A stretch of 27,366 nt of DNA from Hungateiclostridiaceae bacterium UBA1305 (GCA_002307275.1 DBTX01000079.1:9442-36807); one strand, 5' to 3'; shown: positions 1 to 7,598, counted from the first letter of the stretch. Program-made: numbers and translations. Notes: generated from the sequence alone by a model not told the origin.

Positions 1-42
1 TTCAGAAACATATCCTGTAATTCTTCAGAAACATATCCTGTA
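1..42. repeat. Two-copy 23-nt tandem repeat at window edge
   Basis: The 19-mer TTCAGAAACATATCCTGTA occurs at 1-19 and again at 24-42, giving a period of 23. A perfect 14-nt palindrome, CTGTAGTACTACAG, follows at 38-51. A plus-strand gene entering from the left would have to stop at 18-20, 41-43 or 85-87, depending on frame. I cannot tell whether the repeat is coding. Confidence 0.6.
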
Positions 43-73
43 GTACTACAGAAGCAGTGGCCGATAAATGGAA

Positions 74-107
74 AGCAGTCTGACTGAAATACGGCAGACT
101 GCTTTTT
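74..107 (+). terminator. Rho-independent terminator of an upstream plus-strand gene
   Basis: A perfect 9-bp stem (AGCAGTCTG at 74-82, CAGACTGCT at 95-103) is followed by TTTTTATT on the plus strand. It would end a transcript coming from the left of the window. Read on the minus strand it lies just downstream of the kimA stop, but the T-tract there is poor, so it is at best a weak bidirectional terminator. Confidence 0.75.
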
Positions 108-122
108 ATTGATAGGTGGATT

Positions 123-1994
123 CTAGTTGATATTCTTGAATCCCTTGGATTTCATCGCCTTAGTATCATCCTTTAACTGGAAGGGCATGATCGACACGAC
201 GATATGCTTGTGATGCTGCAGCAGTTCCCTTTCTATTGCCACTCTGGTGCGGTTGTGCAGGATGTTGTTCCACCAGGATTTTACAATGAACTGCGGAAGC
301 ATGACCGTAATCATATCGCCCTTCTGATAGTCGTACTCAGTAGAACTGATGTACTTCAGGAGCGGCTCTACAACCTTCCTGTAAGGAGAATACTTAATGA
401 TCAGCGGGATGTCGGAATTGACCATTTCATATCTCTCGCGTACTTTTCTGCCCTGTGCTTCATCGATGGATACGTTGAATGCAACTACATTTTCCGATAT
501 GGTTCTTGCATACCGCAAAGCCCTGATGCTGGCTCTGTTTATACTCTCTATCGGAACTATGACACGGTTTCTGTAAACGTCACGGGTAATATCAATTGCT
601 GCAAGCTCCTCGGGAGCAAGCTTCAACTGCTTGCCGATGGCTACATAATGCTTCTTTACATGAAGCATCATGTATATAAGGAAGGGGATGATAATAACAA
701 CGATCCATGTGCCCTGAGTGAACTTGGTAATTGCGATGACTATTACGATCAGAAAGGTGACCAATGCGCCAAAGCCATTTATACAGGCCTTTGGGATCCA
801 GCCATTACTCCTGGATTTATACCATTTAACCAACATGCCGGATTGTGACAACGTAAAGGAAATAAAAACGCCGATCGCATATAGTCCAATGAGGGAGGTA
901 ACATTCGCATTGAATACGACAACCAGAATAATCGCTATTGCTGAAAGCACAATAATTCCATTGGAATAACTGAGTCTGTCGCCCCTCATGCTAAGCTGCC
1001 TTGGTACATAACCTTCCTTGGCCATGACCGATATCAGATTCGGGAAACCGATGTAAGCCGTATTTGCGGCTAATACCAGTATGATAAAGGATAAAGCGGT
1101 TATCAGATAGAAGGGGATCGTACGTCCAAAAATCATTCCGGCAATTTGTATCAGCATTGCTCCGTTTTTTGGATCCGTCGGGTAGAAATTTGCAATGATC
1201 GATGTTCCTCCAAATACGACCAGGACCAGAATGGAAAGGATAAGAAGAACAGCCTTGGCGTTTTTAGTCGAGGGTGATTTAAAACTTGGGACTGAATTGC
1301 TGACAGCTTCGACACCGGTTAATGCCGAGCAGCCGTTTGTGAATGCCATCAGAATAAGGAACAGGGAGGCATGCTGTAATGTACCGGTGACCTGAATGGG
1401 TTCCGGTTTATATCCGTTCATTATTTTAATTGTACCAGCCACAAGCATAATTAATATGGAAAGAATAAAAAAGTAAGTCGGCAGACTGAAAATTTTGGCG
1501 GATTCCTTCAGACCGCGCAGATTCCCCAATGTCATAAGAATAATTACCAATACAGTCAATCCTACCTTATATGGTCTTAGCGGTTCGAAAGCCGATACGA
1601 TCTGATCAACGCCAGATGCGATACTTACGGCAACAGTCATTACATAACCGATGCTTAGCGCCGAGCCGGCGGTAACACCGGCTATCAGACCGATATTTTC
1701 CTTGGCGACAACAAAGGCGCCGCCTCCGTTCGGATATGCATCGATTGTCTGTCTGTATGAAAGCATCAAAATAGCAAGCAGAGCAATGATAGCCGCAGAT
1801 ATAAACGTGAGCTGCCTGAAGGCCAGCATGCCGACAACAGGTAATAATACGATCAGTATTTCCTGTCCGGCATATGCAACGGAAGAAATAGCGTCGCTTG
1901 ACAATATGGGAAGACCCCACAAAACACCAAATCTCTCACCACTGAGTTGTTCATTCTTAAGCGGTTTGCCTATCAAATATCTCTTTAATTTCAT
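123..1994 (-). CDS. kimA: KimA-type high-affinity potassium importer (APC superfamily)
   Basis: This 623-residue polytopic membrane protein is predicted to import K+ (proton-coupled in characterised KimA). It aligns well from memory with Bacillus subtilis KimA (YdaO, about 607 aa). Shared features are the N-terminal IGKPLK, LSSDAISSVAY and LSYRQTIDAYPNGGGA, the central NLRGLKESA and GCSALTGVEAVSNSVP, and MRGDRLSYSNGII. About 12 membrane segments fill the first 450 residues. The soluble C-terminal part, ending in a PQFIVKSWWNNILHNR motif, matches the cytosolic domain that binds c-di-AMP in KimA. The start is ATG with GAGG a few bases upstream. The gene is monocistronic, with its own promoter and palindromic site at 2063-2092. 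Unlike B. subtilis ydaO, the leader of about 160 nt shows no c-di-AMP aptamer. A different APC permease specificity is possible but less likely. Confidence 0.87.
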   Translation of the reverse strand: MKLKRYLIGKPLKNEQLSGERFGVLWGLPILSSDAISSVAYAGQEILIVLLPVVGMLAFRQLTFISAAIIALLAILMLSYRQTIDAYPNGGGAFVVAKENIGLIAGVTAGSALSIGYVMTVAVSIASGVDQIVSAFEPLRPYKVGLTVLVIILMTLGNLRGLKESAKIFSLPTYFFILSILIMLVAGTIKIMNGYKPEPIQVTGTLQHASLFLILMAFTNGCSALTGVEAVSNSVPSFKSPSTKNAKAVLLILSILVLVVFGGTSIIANFYPTDPKNGAMLIQIAGMIFGRTIPFYLITALSFIILVLAANTAYIGFPNLISVMAKEGYVPRQLSMRGDRLSYSNGIIVLSAIAIILVVVFNANVTSLIGLYAIGVFISFTLSQSGMLVKWYKSRSNGWIPKACINGFGALVTFLIVIVIAITKFTQGTWIVVIIIPFLIYMMLHVKKHYVAIGKQLKLAPEELAAIDITRDVYRNRVIVPIESINRASIRALRYARTISENVVAFNVSIDEAQGRKVRERYEMVNSDIPLIIKYSPYRKVVEPLLKYISSTEYDYQKGDMITVMLPQFIVKSWWNNILHNRTRVAIERELLQHHKHIVVSIMPFQLKDDTKAMKSKGFKNIN

Positions 1995-2062
1995 TTTATA
2001 TGACCTCTTTTTTAAATGCCATTTTGATTTGATTTATTTACCCAATATTTATGCATTCATAT

Positions 2063-2092
2063 ATTATACTGTGATAACGCAGTATATGTAAA
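2063..2092 (-). promoter_or_regulatory. kimA promoter with overlapping palindromic operator candidate
   Basis: Read on the minus strand, the -35 is TTTACA (2087-2092), then an 18-nt spacer, then a perfect -10 TATAAT (2063-2068). A 7-bp inverted repeat (TATACTG at 2065-2071, CAGTATA at 2080-2086, 8-nt spacer) covers the spacer and overlaps the -10. That placement suits a repressor operator. The regulator is unknown. Confidence 0.6.
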
Positions 2093-2158
2093 CAAGGTTT
2101 TTTAATATCGGCCTAATACGAAGGAAAAATGGATTATTTTCCACAATTATGGGCGATT

Positions 2159-4303
2159 TCACGGAAGTATCTCTCGAAGACTGTCTGCATCACTGACAGG
2201 ATAACTGCATGTGAAGTTCTTGCATACATAAGCGGCTGCATTACCTTCTATTGTTGAATAATTGGATACAAAGGGTATCATGCTTTTGAGAATCTCATTA
2301 TCCTGATTGCAGTGCAGGGATACGGTAAACGGTCTGAACCCCTGTCTGATTACTTTCAGCAGCTTGTCTGCGCCTCTTTCCAGCTCTCCTGCAACAATAA
2401 CCTCACTGCTTTCCGTTTCTATGAGAATTGCAGCATTCAACATATGGCAGTGACCGGCTGGATAATTCTTCATATTGCCGGAGAATGCCTGCAATATCTG
2501 ACGTGCTTTGTCTTCGAGCTCATGCCGTCCTGTCAGTCTTGCAAGCCTGACCAGATTGTTCGCTGTCGTCGAATTCGCAGAGGGGGTAGCGCCGTCGTAA
2601 GCTTCCCTGGGTCTCAGGATAAGCTGCTCACTGTCGCTGCCGTAAAGGTAAAGGCCGCCTTCCTTCCCGTCACTGAACAATTCAAGCAGCTCATCATTTA
2701 ACTTTAATGCGCTTTGCAGATATTCCGGTTTGTAGGTTGTCTCATAAAGCTCCAGCAGCCCCCAGACCATGAAAGCATAGTCGTCGGCATAGGCCTTCAA
2801 CGGTGAAGCGGTATCGCGATATACTGCAAGAAGACGGCCTTTTTCATTCACGAGCCTGTCAAGAACAAAATCAGCGGCTTTCTCAGCCGCAGAAGTATAA
2901 AGGCTGTTTCCAAGAACTCTTCCGCCAATTGCCAGTGCAGCTATCATAAGGCCGTTCCAGGAAGTCAATATCTTGTCGTCCTTGAAAGGGTGTATTCTTT
3001 TTTCACGGGCTTCGAATAATTTGATCCGGCAGTGCTCGACAAATTCCAGATCGTTCCCTGGTATGCTGCCATGAATGGTATTAGGAATATTTCTGCCTTC
3101 AAAATTTCCCTTCGAGGTGATATCAAACAGTACCATGAATCGTTCAGGATGCATGGGCGAGCAGTTGACACAGTCAGCGACCAGCCCCGGATGCATGGGA
3201 GAGCAGTTGACCCCGTCAGCGACCAGCCCCGCATCCGTTCCGCTCAGAACCTGCTTTATTTCATCCGGAGTCCAGGTGTAGAATTGTCCTTCCTCCTTTT
3301 CTCCTTTATCATCCTCTGAATCTGCATCCTCGGCTGAATAAAAACCACCTTCGGGTGAAGTCATATCTCTCAGGACATAGGTGAATATTTCTTCCGCTAT
3401 CTTTGCAAAGCTTCCATTGGCCGTAGCCTGATAGGTTTCCAGATTTGCCATTGCCAGCAGGGCATTGTCATAAAGCATTTTTTCGAAATGGGGTACGAGC
3501 CATCTGTAGTCCGTGGAATACCTGGAAAACCCATAGCCGATTTGATCGAAAATACCGCCTCTCCTCATGGAAAGCAGCGTTTTTTCCGTCATCTTCAGGG
3601 CGGCGTCCTCTCCTGTCAGCTTCCAGTAACGAAGCAGAAAGAAGAAGATGTGAGGGGATGGAAATTTCGGGGCGGTTCCGAACCCGCCATATATACTGTC
3701 AAAGGACCCTTTGTATTGTTCGTAAGCGGCATGGATGATTTTCTTGTAATCAACCGCATCAATCGCACCAGCCGCACCAATCGATTCTGGCGGTATTGAA
3801 ACTGCTTCAAGGATACTGCCGACCGTATCCATTACATCAGAACGGTTCGTTTTCCAGGCTTCTGAAGTCTTTTCCAGTACGGTCATCAAACCAGGCAACC
3901 CCGCATGTCCCCGCTTTGGAAAGTAGGTGCCGGCAAAAAAGGGCTTCCTGTCCGGCGTCATCACGATGGTCATCGGCCATCCCCCGTGCCCTGTGAGTGC
4001 CTGGCAAACAGACATGTAGATGCTATCGATGTCCGGACGTTCCTCGCGGTCTACCTTGATGGCAATGAATTTTGCATTTAAAAGCTGTGCAACTTCTTCA
4101 TCTTCGAAACTTTCACGCTCCATGACGTGACACCAGTGACAGGTGGAATAACCGATGCTGAGGAATATTGGTTTATCTTCTGCAGTAGCTCTTGCAAATG
4201 CTTCTGGTTCCCATGGGTACCAATCTACGGGATTATGGGCATGTTGGAGCAAATAAGGGGATTTCTCCTGTATTAGTTTGTTTGTATATTTATGTTCTGA
4301 CAT
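2159..4303 (-). CDS. YyaL/DUF255 (SSP411-like) thioredoxin-fold and alpha-barrel protein
   Basis: This 714-residue protein belongs to the conserved YyaL/COG1331 family (human relative SPATA20). It has an N-terminal thioredoxin-like DUF255 domain and a C-terminal six-hairpin glycosidase-like barrel. The family's exact reaction is not established. Diagnostic stretches are NPVDWYPW (residues 24-31), the STCHWCHVM active-site-like motif with Cys55 and Cys58, VDREERPDID (85-94) and GGWP (107-110). The ATG at 4303 has AAGGAG seven bases upstream. Residues 359-386 are two tandem 14-residue units (GLVADGVNCSPMHP and GLVADCVNCSPMHP) inserted between an ordinary WTPDEIKQVL segment and the RFMVLFDITSKGNFEG segment. 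The insert is foreign to the family and explains the length above the usual 680-690 residues. The reading frame is intact, so the protein may still be made. A broken second copy of the N-terminus lies upstream at 4878-5082. Confidence 0.9.
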   Translation of the reverse strand: MSEHKYTNKLIQEKSPYLLQHAHNPVDWYPWEPEAFARATAEDKPIFLSIGYSTCHWCHVMERESFEDEEVAQLLNAKFIAIKVDREERPDIDSIYMSVCQALTGHGGWPMTIVMTPDRKPFFAGTYFPKRGHAGLPGLMTVLEKTSEAWKTNRSDVMDTVGSILEAVSIPPESIGAAGAIDAVDYKKIIHAAYEQYKGSFDSIYGGFGTAPKFPSPHIFFFLLRYWKLTGEDAALKMTEKTLLSMRRGGIFDQIGYGFSRYSTDYRWLVPHFEKMLYDNALLAMANLETYQATANGSFAKIAEEIFTYVLRDMTSPEGGFYSAEDADSEDDKGEKEEGQFYTWTPDEIKQVLSGTDAGLVADGVNCSPMHPGLVADCVNCSPMHPERFMVLFDITSKGNFEGRNIPNTIHGSIPGNDLEFVEHCRIKLFEAREKRIHPFKDDKILTSWNGLMIAALAIGGRVLGNSLYTSAAEKAADFVLDRLVNEKGRLLAVYRDTASPLKAYADDYAFMVWGLLELYETTYKPEYLQSALKLNDELLELFSDGKEGGLYLYGSDSEQLILRPREAYDGATPSANSTTANNLVRLARLTGRHELEDKARQILQAFSGNMKNYPAGHCHMLNAAILIETESSEVIVAGELERGADKLLKVIRQGFRPFTVSLHCNQDNEILKSMIPFVSNYSTIEGNAAAYVCKNFTCSYPVSDADSLREILP
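3147..3230. repeat. Two 42-nt direct repeats inserted in frame in the YyaL-type gene
   Basis: Copies at 3147-3188 and 3189-3230 are head to tail and differ at only four positions. Each carries GGATGCATGGG at one end and GACCAGCCCC at the other. Because 42 is a multiple of three, the 84-nt block adds 28 residues without breaking the frame. Motifs conserved across the family flank it on both sides, so it is an insertion and not natural family variation. Confidence 0.85.
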
Positions 4304-4877
4304 GAGTTAACTCCTTGCGATTTATTTGTAGTCTTATATTTCCCAGTATGTGAACAAAATAAGCACTAATACAAGTAATGAGATTTGACCAATGCCCAAA
4401 TACCTATCAGGTTGTTTTTAGAATAACTGCAGGTATTGTAGGTATAGCTGCAGCTTTTATCCCTGAAACCAAAATCAGGAGATATGCCCATATGTAATAC
4501 CTGCAGTCGAGAGTCATCGCGGCTGAAGTATCGCCGAATAAGTCTCTTCATATAATTCTGTTCAAAATTTTAAGTAGGGGACAAATTTACTAATGAAATA
4601 GTAAGTTATTGCATATTATACGGTAAGAAGTCCATAAAAAGGTACTAATCAAGAGGTCTTATTGACTATTTGCGGCCCTTACTTGAAAAAATGAACATTT
4701 TTAGCGATTCAAATTTTCAACTGTCCATTTTAGGGATACACATTAGAAAACAGCCTTCTATCTTGTTACTGATTTAAAGTATTCACAAAGAACGTTAATC
4801 ATACAATCGAACAATTACTATAATCAAGCTATATCAAGCGTTTGCAGTGAGTTTATCATTTAACACATTTGGAGTGT
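4304..4877. other. Gene-poor interval with degraded sequence
   Basis: No convincing gene is visible. The only ORF above 60 codons (4366-4551, minus) has no recognisable homology and no good ribosome binding site. An 11-bp inverted repeat (CTGCAGGTATT at 4427-4437, AATACCTGCAG at 4496-4506) encloses 58 nt. At about 4690-4735 the minus strand reads TGGACAGTTGAAAATTTGAA, which resembles the ends of some IS21-type elements. No transposase remains, so that reading is weak. The interval probably holds gene remnants. Confidence 0.5.
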
Positions 4878-5082
4878 TTAGGTCACATCACACCAATGGC
4901 AGGTGGAATAGCCTATGGATAAGAATACTGGTCTACTCTCTTTTTGAGCCTTTTGAAAAGCTTCTTCCTCCAAGGAAACCAGTCTACAGGGTTACGTGCA
5001 TTTTGAAGTAAGTATGGTGACTTCTCATTTATCAATCTATTTGATTTTCTTGCCTTTGATTGTTTTTTTCAGGTAATGTCAT
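4878..5082 (-). pseudogene. Fragment of a second YyaL/DUF255 gene, frameshifted and truncated
   Basis: The minus strand has GGAGGATTAACA followed by an ATG at 5082. Translation soon shifts frame into NRLINEKSPYLLQNARNPVDWFPW, then shifts again into EEEAFQKAQ, SRPVFLSIGYSTCHWC and VT, ending at TAA (4878-4880). These blocks match the N-terminal 60 residues of the intact gene at 2159-4303 (NKLIQEKSPYLLQHAHNPVDWYPW, PIFLSIGYSTCHWC), with clear divergence. The rest of the gene is missing. At least two frameshifts and a truncation make it a pseudogene. It is diverged enough to be an old paralog or a separately acquired copy, not a recent duplication. Confidence 0.85.
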
Positions 5083-5147
5083 TGTTAATCCTCCAATTTT
5101 TATATTTGATTTTAGTATACCAACGTTCTAATACGAGTATTCAGCAA

Positions 5148-5177
5148 TAAAAAAACGCCAGCTTACAGGCTGACGTT
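5148..5177 (-). terminator. Rho-independent terminator of the toxin-antitoxin pair
   Basis: On the minus strand AACGTCAGC (5169-5177) pairs with GCTGGCGTT (5154-5162), with one G-U pair and a 6-nt loop. A run of T follows immediately (5148-5155). It lies 15 nt past the stop of the PIN-domain gene. Confidence 0.85.
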
Positions 5178-5191
5178 ATATTTGTGTTTGT

Positions 5192-5614
5192 CTATTCAAT
5201 TCCATAGAACTGCTTAATAAAAGCAACAGGACTTAACACTTTTATCCAACGATATGGGTTCAAAATTAATAAGTCATCATCACCCGTTATAATAAAATCG
5301 GCGTTTCCATAAACCGCTGCTTCCAGTATTATATTGTCCTTTTCATCCCGACAGTCATTTATCCTTCCGTAGTTTGAAGGTGCGATGGTTTTTAAGCTTA
5401 ACAGGCTGATAAATTCGTCGAGCTCATGAGGGTGGATATAATTACTGAACTTAGGTCGCTGCAAAACTGTCTTTACTTCCTGCAACTGCTCATGGGACAT
5501 GATAAGTGAATATTGACCCGTAAATATATCCCTTACAATCAGCTTGGCATTCTTACTTCCGAGGAAAGCACTTACAAATATATTTGTATCAACTACGACC
5601 TTATACTTTTCCAT
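5192..5614 (-). CDS. PIN-domain ribonuclease toxin (COG1569-like)
   Basis: This 140-residue PIN-domain protein is probably the RNase toxin of a type II toxin-antitoxin pair. It opens with MEKYKVVVDTNIFVSAFLGS, typical of the 'toxin-antitoxin system toxin component, PIN family' group. Candidate metal-binding acidic residues are Asp9 (VDTN), Glu46, Asp90/Asp93 (RDEKDN) and Asp112-114 (TGDDDLL), the usual four-site PIN arrangement. I chose the ATG at 5614 because AGGAG lies eight bases upstream and the PIN fold begins there. The frame is open a further 25 codons upstream, but that part only overlaps the partner gene. It overlaps the upstream antitoxin gene by 14 nt, implying translational coupling. 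RNA target and activity are not predictable. Confidence 0.85.
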   Translation of the reverse strand: MEKYKVVVDTNIFVSAFLGSKNAKLIVRDIFTGQYSLIMSHEQLQEVKTVLQRPKFSNYIHPHELDEFISLLSLKTIAPSNYGRINDCRDEKDNIILEAAVYGNADFIITGDDDLLILNPYRWIKVLSPVAFIKQFYGIE

Positions 5615-5816
5615 GGTTGTTGCTCCTGACTTCATCAACCTCTCTTGTGATTTCATCCAGTGAAATGGGGTACTTCTCAGCCCTTTCATTTACGGTATCA
5701 AGGAAGTCAAGCAGCTTGCCGTTGATTTCATCATTCATTTTCTTATATATTATCTTTTTCTCGTCTGGGGTCAGAGTGTCAATTAGCTCTATAACCTTCT
5801 GAACATTGCTTTCCAT
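5601..5816 (-). CDS. Antitoxin partner of the PIN toxin
   Basis: This 71-residue, charged, mostly helical protein begins MESNVQKVIELIDTLTPDEK. I recognise it mainly by context: it sits directly upstream of a PIN toxin, overlaps its start by 14 nt and has the size and acidic helical character of antitoxins in COG1569-type pairs. The N-terminal half could dimerise or bind DNA, and the C-terminal half (SLDEITREVDEV) would wrap the toxin; this split is inference. The ATG at 5816 has a modest AAGGCGGG-type binding site. A promoter was not confidently found, though AT-rich DNA with a TACACT element lies about 35 nt upstream. Confidence 0.75.
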   Translation of the reverse strand: MESNVQKVIELIDTLTPDEKKIIYKKMNDEINGKLLDFLDTVNERAEKYPISLDEITREVDEVRSNNHGKV

Positions 5817-5968
5817 TTGTCAGCACCCGCCTTTCACATCATATTGATAGTGTACCACAAATTTTCTCAAAAGCATAAATTCAGCTGTAGTATTTTTTCA
5901 CTGCTTTATATAAGAAATTCTCTAATTAAAATTCCGAAAGTATACTATGACTATAACCATTTTTTATC

Positions 5969-5997
5969 TTGCTAAAAATTATCCCATTCCATACTAT
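5969..5997 (+). promoter_or_regulatory. Promoter of the truncated methyltransferase gene
   Basis: TTGCTA (5969-5974), a 17-nt spacer and TACTAT (5992-5997) lie 35 nt before an ATG that has GAGGAG upstream. The signals look intact although the gene they serve is broken. Confidence 0.5.
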
Positions 5998-6032
5998 GTT
6001 AAGTATGTGGACTTTTATGAGGAGATGCGATT

Positions 6033-6170
6033 ATGTTCAGTGAGCTTAAAAAATATACAACCAAACCCAAATTATATACACCAAGCACAAATAAATTCTT
6101 CTTATTTATTTTTGTAAATTCACTTCTCATGTACCAATCAATAAATGCGTATACCGGATTATGCAAATAA
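6033..6170 (+). pseudogene. 5' stump of a SAM-dependent methyltransferase gene
   Basis: An ATG at 6033, with GAGGAG upstream, opens a 45-codon frame starting MFSELKKYTTKPKLYTPSTN. The KPKLYTPSTNKF stretch resembles the N-terminus of a clostridial class I methyltransferase group in which KPELY.PST.KFWDD.HISKGMLE is typical. After KFF (about 6098) the similarity ends and the frame continues into unrelated hydrophobic sequence until TAA. The catalytic domain is missing, so this is a truncated remnant with its start signals preserved. The family call rests on memory of a short motif. Confidence 0.6.
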
Positions 6171-6227
6171 AATCAATGATGCCAATATTTTCTCTTTATT
6201 TAGTAGCAAAATAAAATAAAGCCTGCA

Positions 6228-6256
6228 TTGATGTAGTACGATTTCAAAGGTATAAT
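6228..6256 (+). promoter_or_regulatory. Aminotransferase promoter
   Basis: TTGATG (6228-6233), 17 nt, then a perfect TATAAT (6251-6256), with a leader of about 47 nt to the ATG at 6310. Confidence 0.75.
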
Positions 6257-6309
6257 CATTTTAGCAGGTAAATGACTGAATACTTTCATGAACAAGGGGA
6301 TAGACGATC

Positions 6310-7479
6310 ATGCAGTTTGCAAAAAGGATGGGCTGTTTTGGAGAAGGCATTTTTTCAAAATTGCTGGAGATAAAGAGAAGAAAATTGGAAAACGGGGAAC
6401 AGGTTATTGACTTAAGTGTGGGTACTCCCAACATTCCTCCTGCGAAACATATCGTAGAAGCTTTGTGTATTGCTGCCGCCGATGAAAGGAACTATGTTTA
6501 TGCAATTAATGACCAAAAAGCTTTATTGGAGGCTGTAAGCTTTTGGTATAAAAATAGATATGGAGTAGAGTTGAATCCTGAAACTCAAATCTGTTCTTTA
6601 TTAGGTTCGCAGGAAGGACTTGCGCATATTGCACTATCCATTGCAGATGAAGGTGATACTGTGCTTGTACCGGATCCCTGCTATCCTGTGTTTGCAGACG
6701 GGCCATTGCTGGCAGGCGCCCGGCTTCATTACATGCCCCAGAAAAAAGAAAATAAATATGTGATACGCTTGCAGGATATCCCAGAGGATGTAGCACGAAA
6801 AGCAAAACTTATGCTGGTGTCCTACCCCAATAATCCTACTGCGGTAATGGCTCCGAATAGCTTTTATTCTGATTTGATCGCTTTCGCAAAAAAATATGAC
6901 ATTATGGTTCTTCACGACAATGCTTATAGCGAGTTGGTGTATGATGGGAAAAGGTGCGGTAGTTTTCTTTCCTTTCCTGGTGCAATAGAGGTAGGCGTTG
7001 AATTCAATTCACTGTCCAAGACTTATGGGCTGGCAGGTGCCAGAATTGGGTTTTGCGTAGGAAATCCAGAGGTTGTTTCCATGCTGAAGAAGCTGAAATC
7101 CAACATGGACTATGGAATGTTTTTACCGGTCCAAAGGGCTGCCATTGCGGCTATCACCGGGGATCAGACCTGTGTGGAAAAAACGAGAAAGGCTTATGAA
7201 AAACGGAGAGATATTCTATGTGAGGGCTTTAAAGCAATCGGATGGAATATGGAAAAGCCGGAAGCTACCATGTTTATTTGGACAACGATTCCATCTCATT
7301 ATGAGAACTCGGAAAAGTTTGCCATGGATCTGATTGAAAAAGCAGGCGTTATGGTAACGCCCGGAAGTGCCTTTGGCCCGTCCGGTGAGAGACATGTACG
7401 ATTGGCATTGGTTCAGGAAGAAGAAGTACTCATAAAAGCGATTCAAGCGGTACGCGAAAGTGGAATTTTGAAGTTGTAA
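6310..7479 (+). CDS. PLP-dependent class I/II aminotransferase
   Basis: This 389-residue fold-type I aminotransferase resembles the LL-diaminopimelate/aspartate aminotransferase (DapL/AspC-like) branch. Visible motifs are VGTPNIPP near residue 38, YPNNPT (172-177), the PLP-phenol contact HDNAY (Asp203, Tyr206) and the Schiff-base lysine Lys237 in SLSKTYGLAGARIGF. GVMVTPGSAFG and HVRLAL near the C-terminus supply the substrate-carboxylate arginine. The length is normal and the protein appears complete. The ATG has AAGGGG upstream. The substrate cannot be fixed from sequence alone. No biosynthetic partners adjoin it; an amino-acid-exporter-like EamA permease follows 120 nt downstream but has its own promoter candidate. 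Confidence 0.9.
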   Translation: MQFAKRMGCFGEGIFSKLLEIKRRKLENGEQVIDLSVGTPNIPPAKHIVEALCIAAADERNYVYAINDQKALLEAVSFWYKNRYGVELNPETQICSLLGSQEGLAHIALSIADEGDTVLVPDPCYPVFADGPLLAGARLHYMPQKKENKYVIRLQDIPEDVARKAKLMLVSYPNNPTAVMAPNSFYSDLIAFAKKYDIMVLHDNAYSELVYDGKRCGSFLSFPGAIEVGVEFNSLSKTYGLAGARIGFCVGNPEVVSMLKKLKSNMDYGMFLPVQRAAIAAITGDQTCVEKTRKAYEKRRDILCEGFKAIGWNMEKPEATMFIWTTIPSHYENSEKFAMDLIEKAGVMVTPGSAFGPSGERHVRLALVQEEEVLIKAIQAVRESGILKL

Positions 7480-7505
7480 TATGCTGCTCCACTGCTTATA
7501 ATGCA

Positions 7506-7534
7506 TTGACAGCAACCTGGGAAAACAGTAGACT
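7506..7534 (+). promoter_or_regulatory. Promoter candidate for the EamA permease
   Basis: A perfect TTGACA (7506-7511) is followed after 17 nt by TAGACT (7529-7534). The TTG of this -35 box is also the first possible start codon of the permease frame, which argues that translation begins further downstream. Confidence 0.5.
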
Positions 7535-7598
7535 TAATATAAATGAAAATGACTTTACCGGCACTATACGAATCAACATTGGATTGGAAAAAATAAAA

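Noticed and set aside
204..848. Long plus-strand frame of 214 codons
   Set aside because: It is antisense to kimA, has no family likeness, and the opposite strand carries the well-matched transporter.
1995..2158. c-di-AMP riboswitch upstream of kimA
   Set aside because: The conserved GGGGGAC, GGGGTGAA and CCGAC..CTAACCTCG blocks are absent; they appear only at 8632-8745.
2110..2158. Terminator after the YyaL-type gene
   Set aside because: A GGAAAA/TTTTCC stem exists, but no T-tract follows it on the minus strand and the stem is weak.
4366..4551. 61-codon minus-strand frame
   Set aside because: No recognisable family or binding site, and it crosses the 11-bp inverted repeat.
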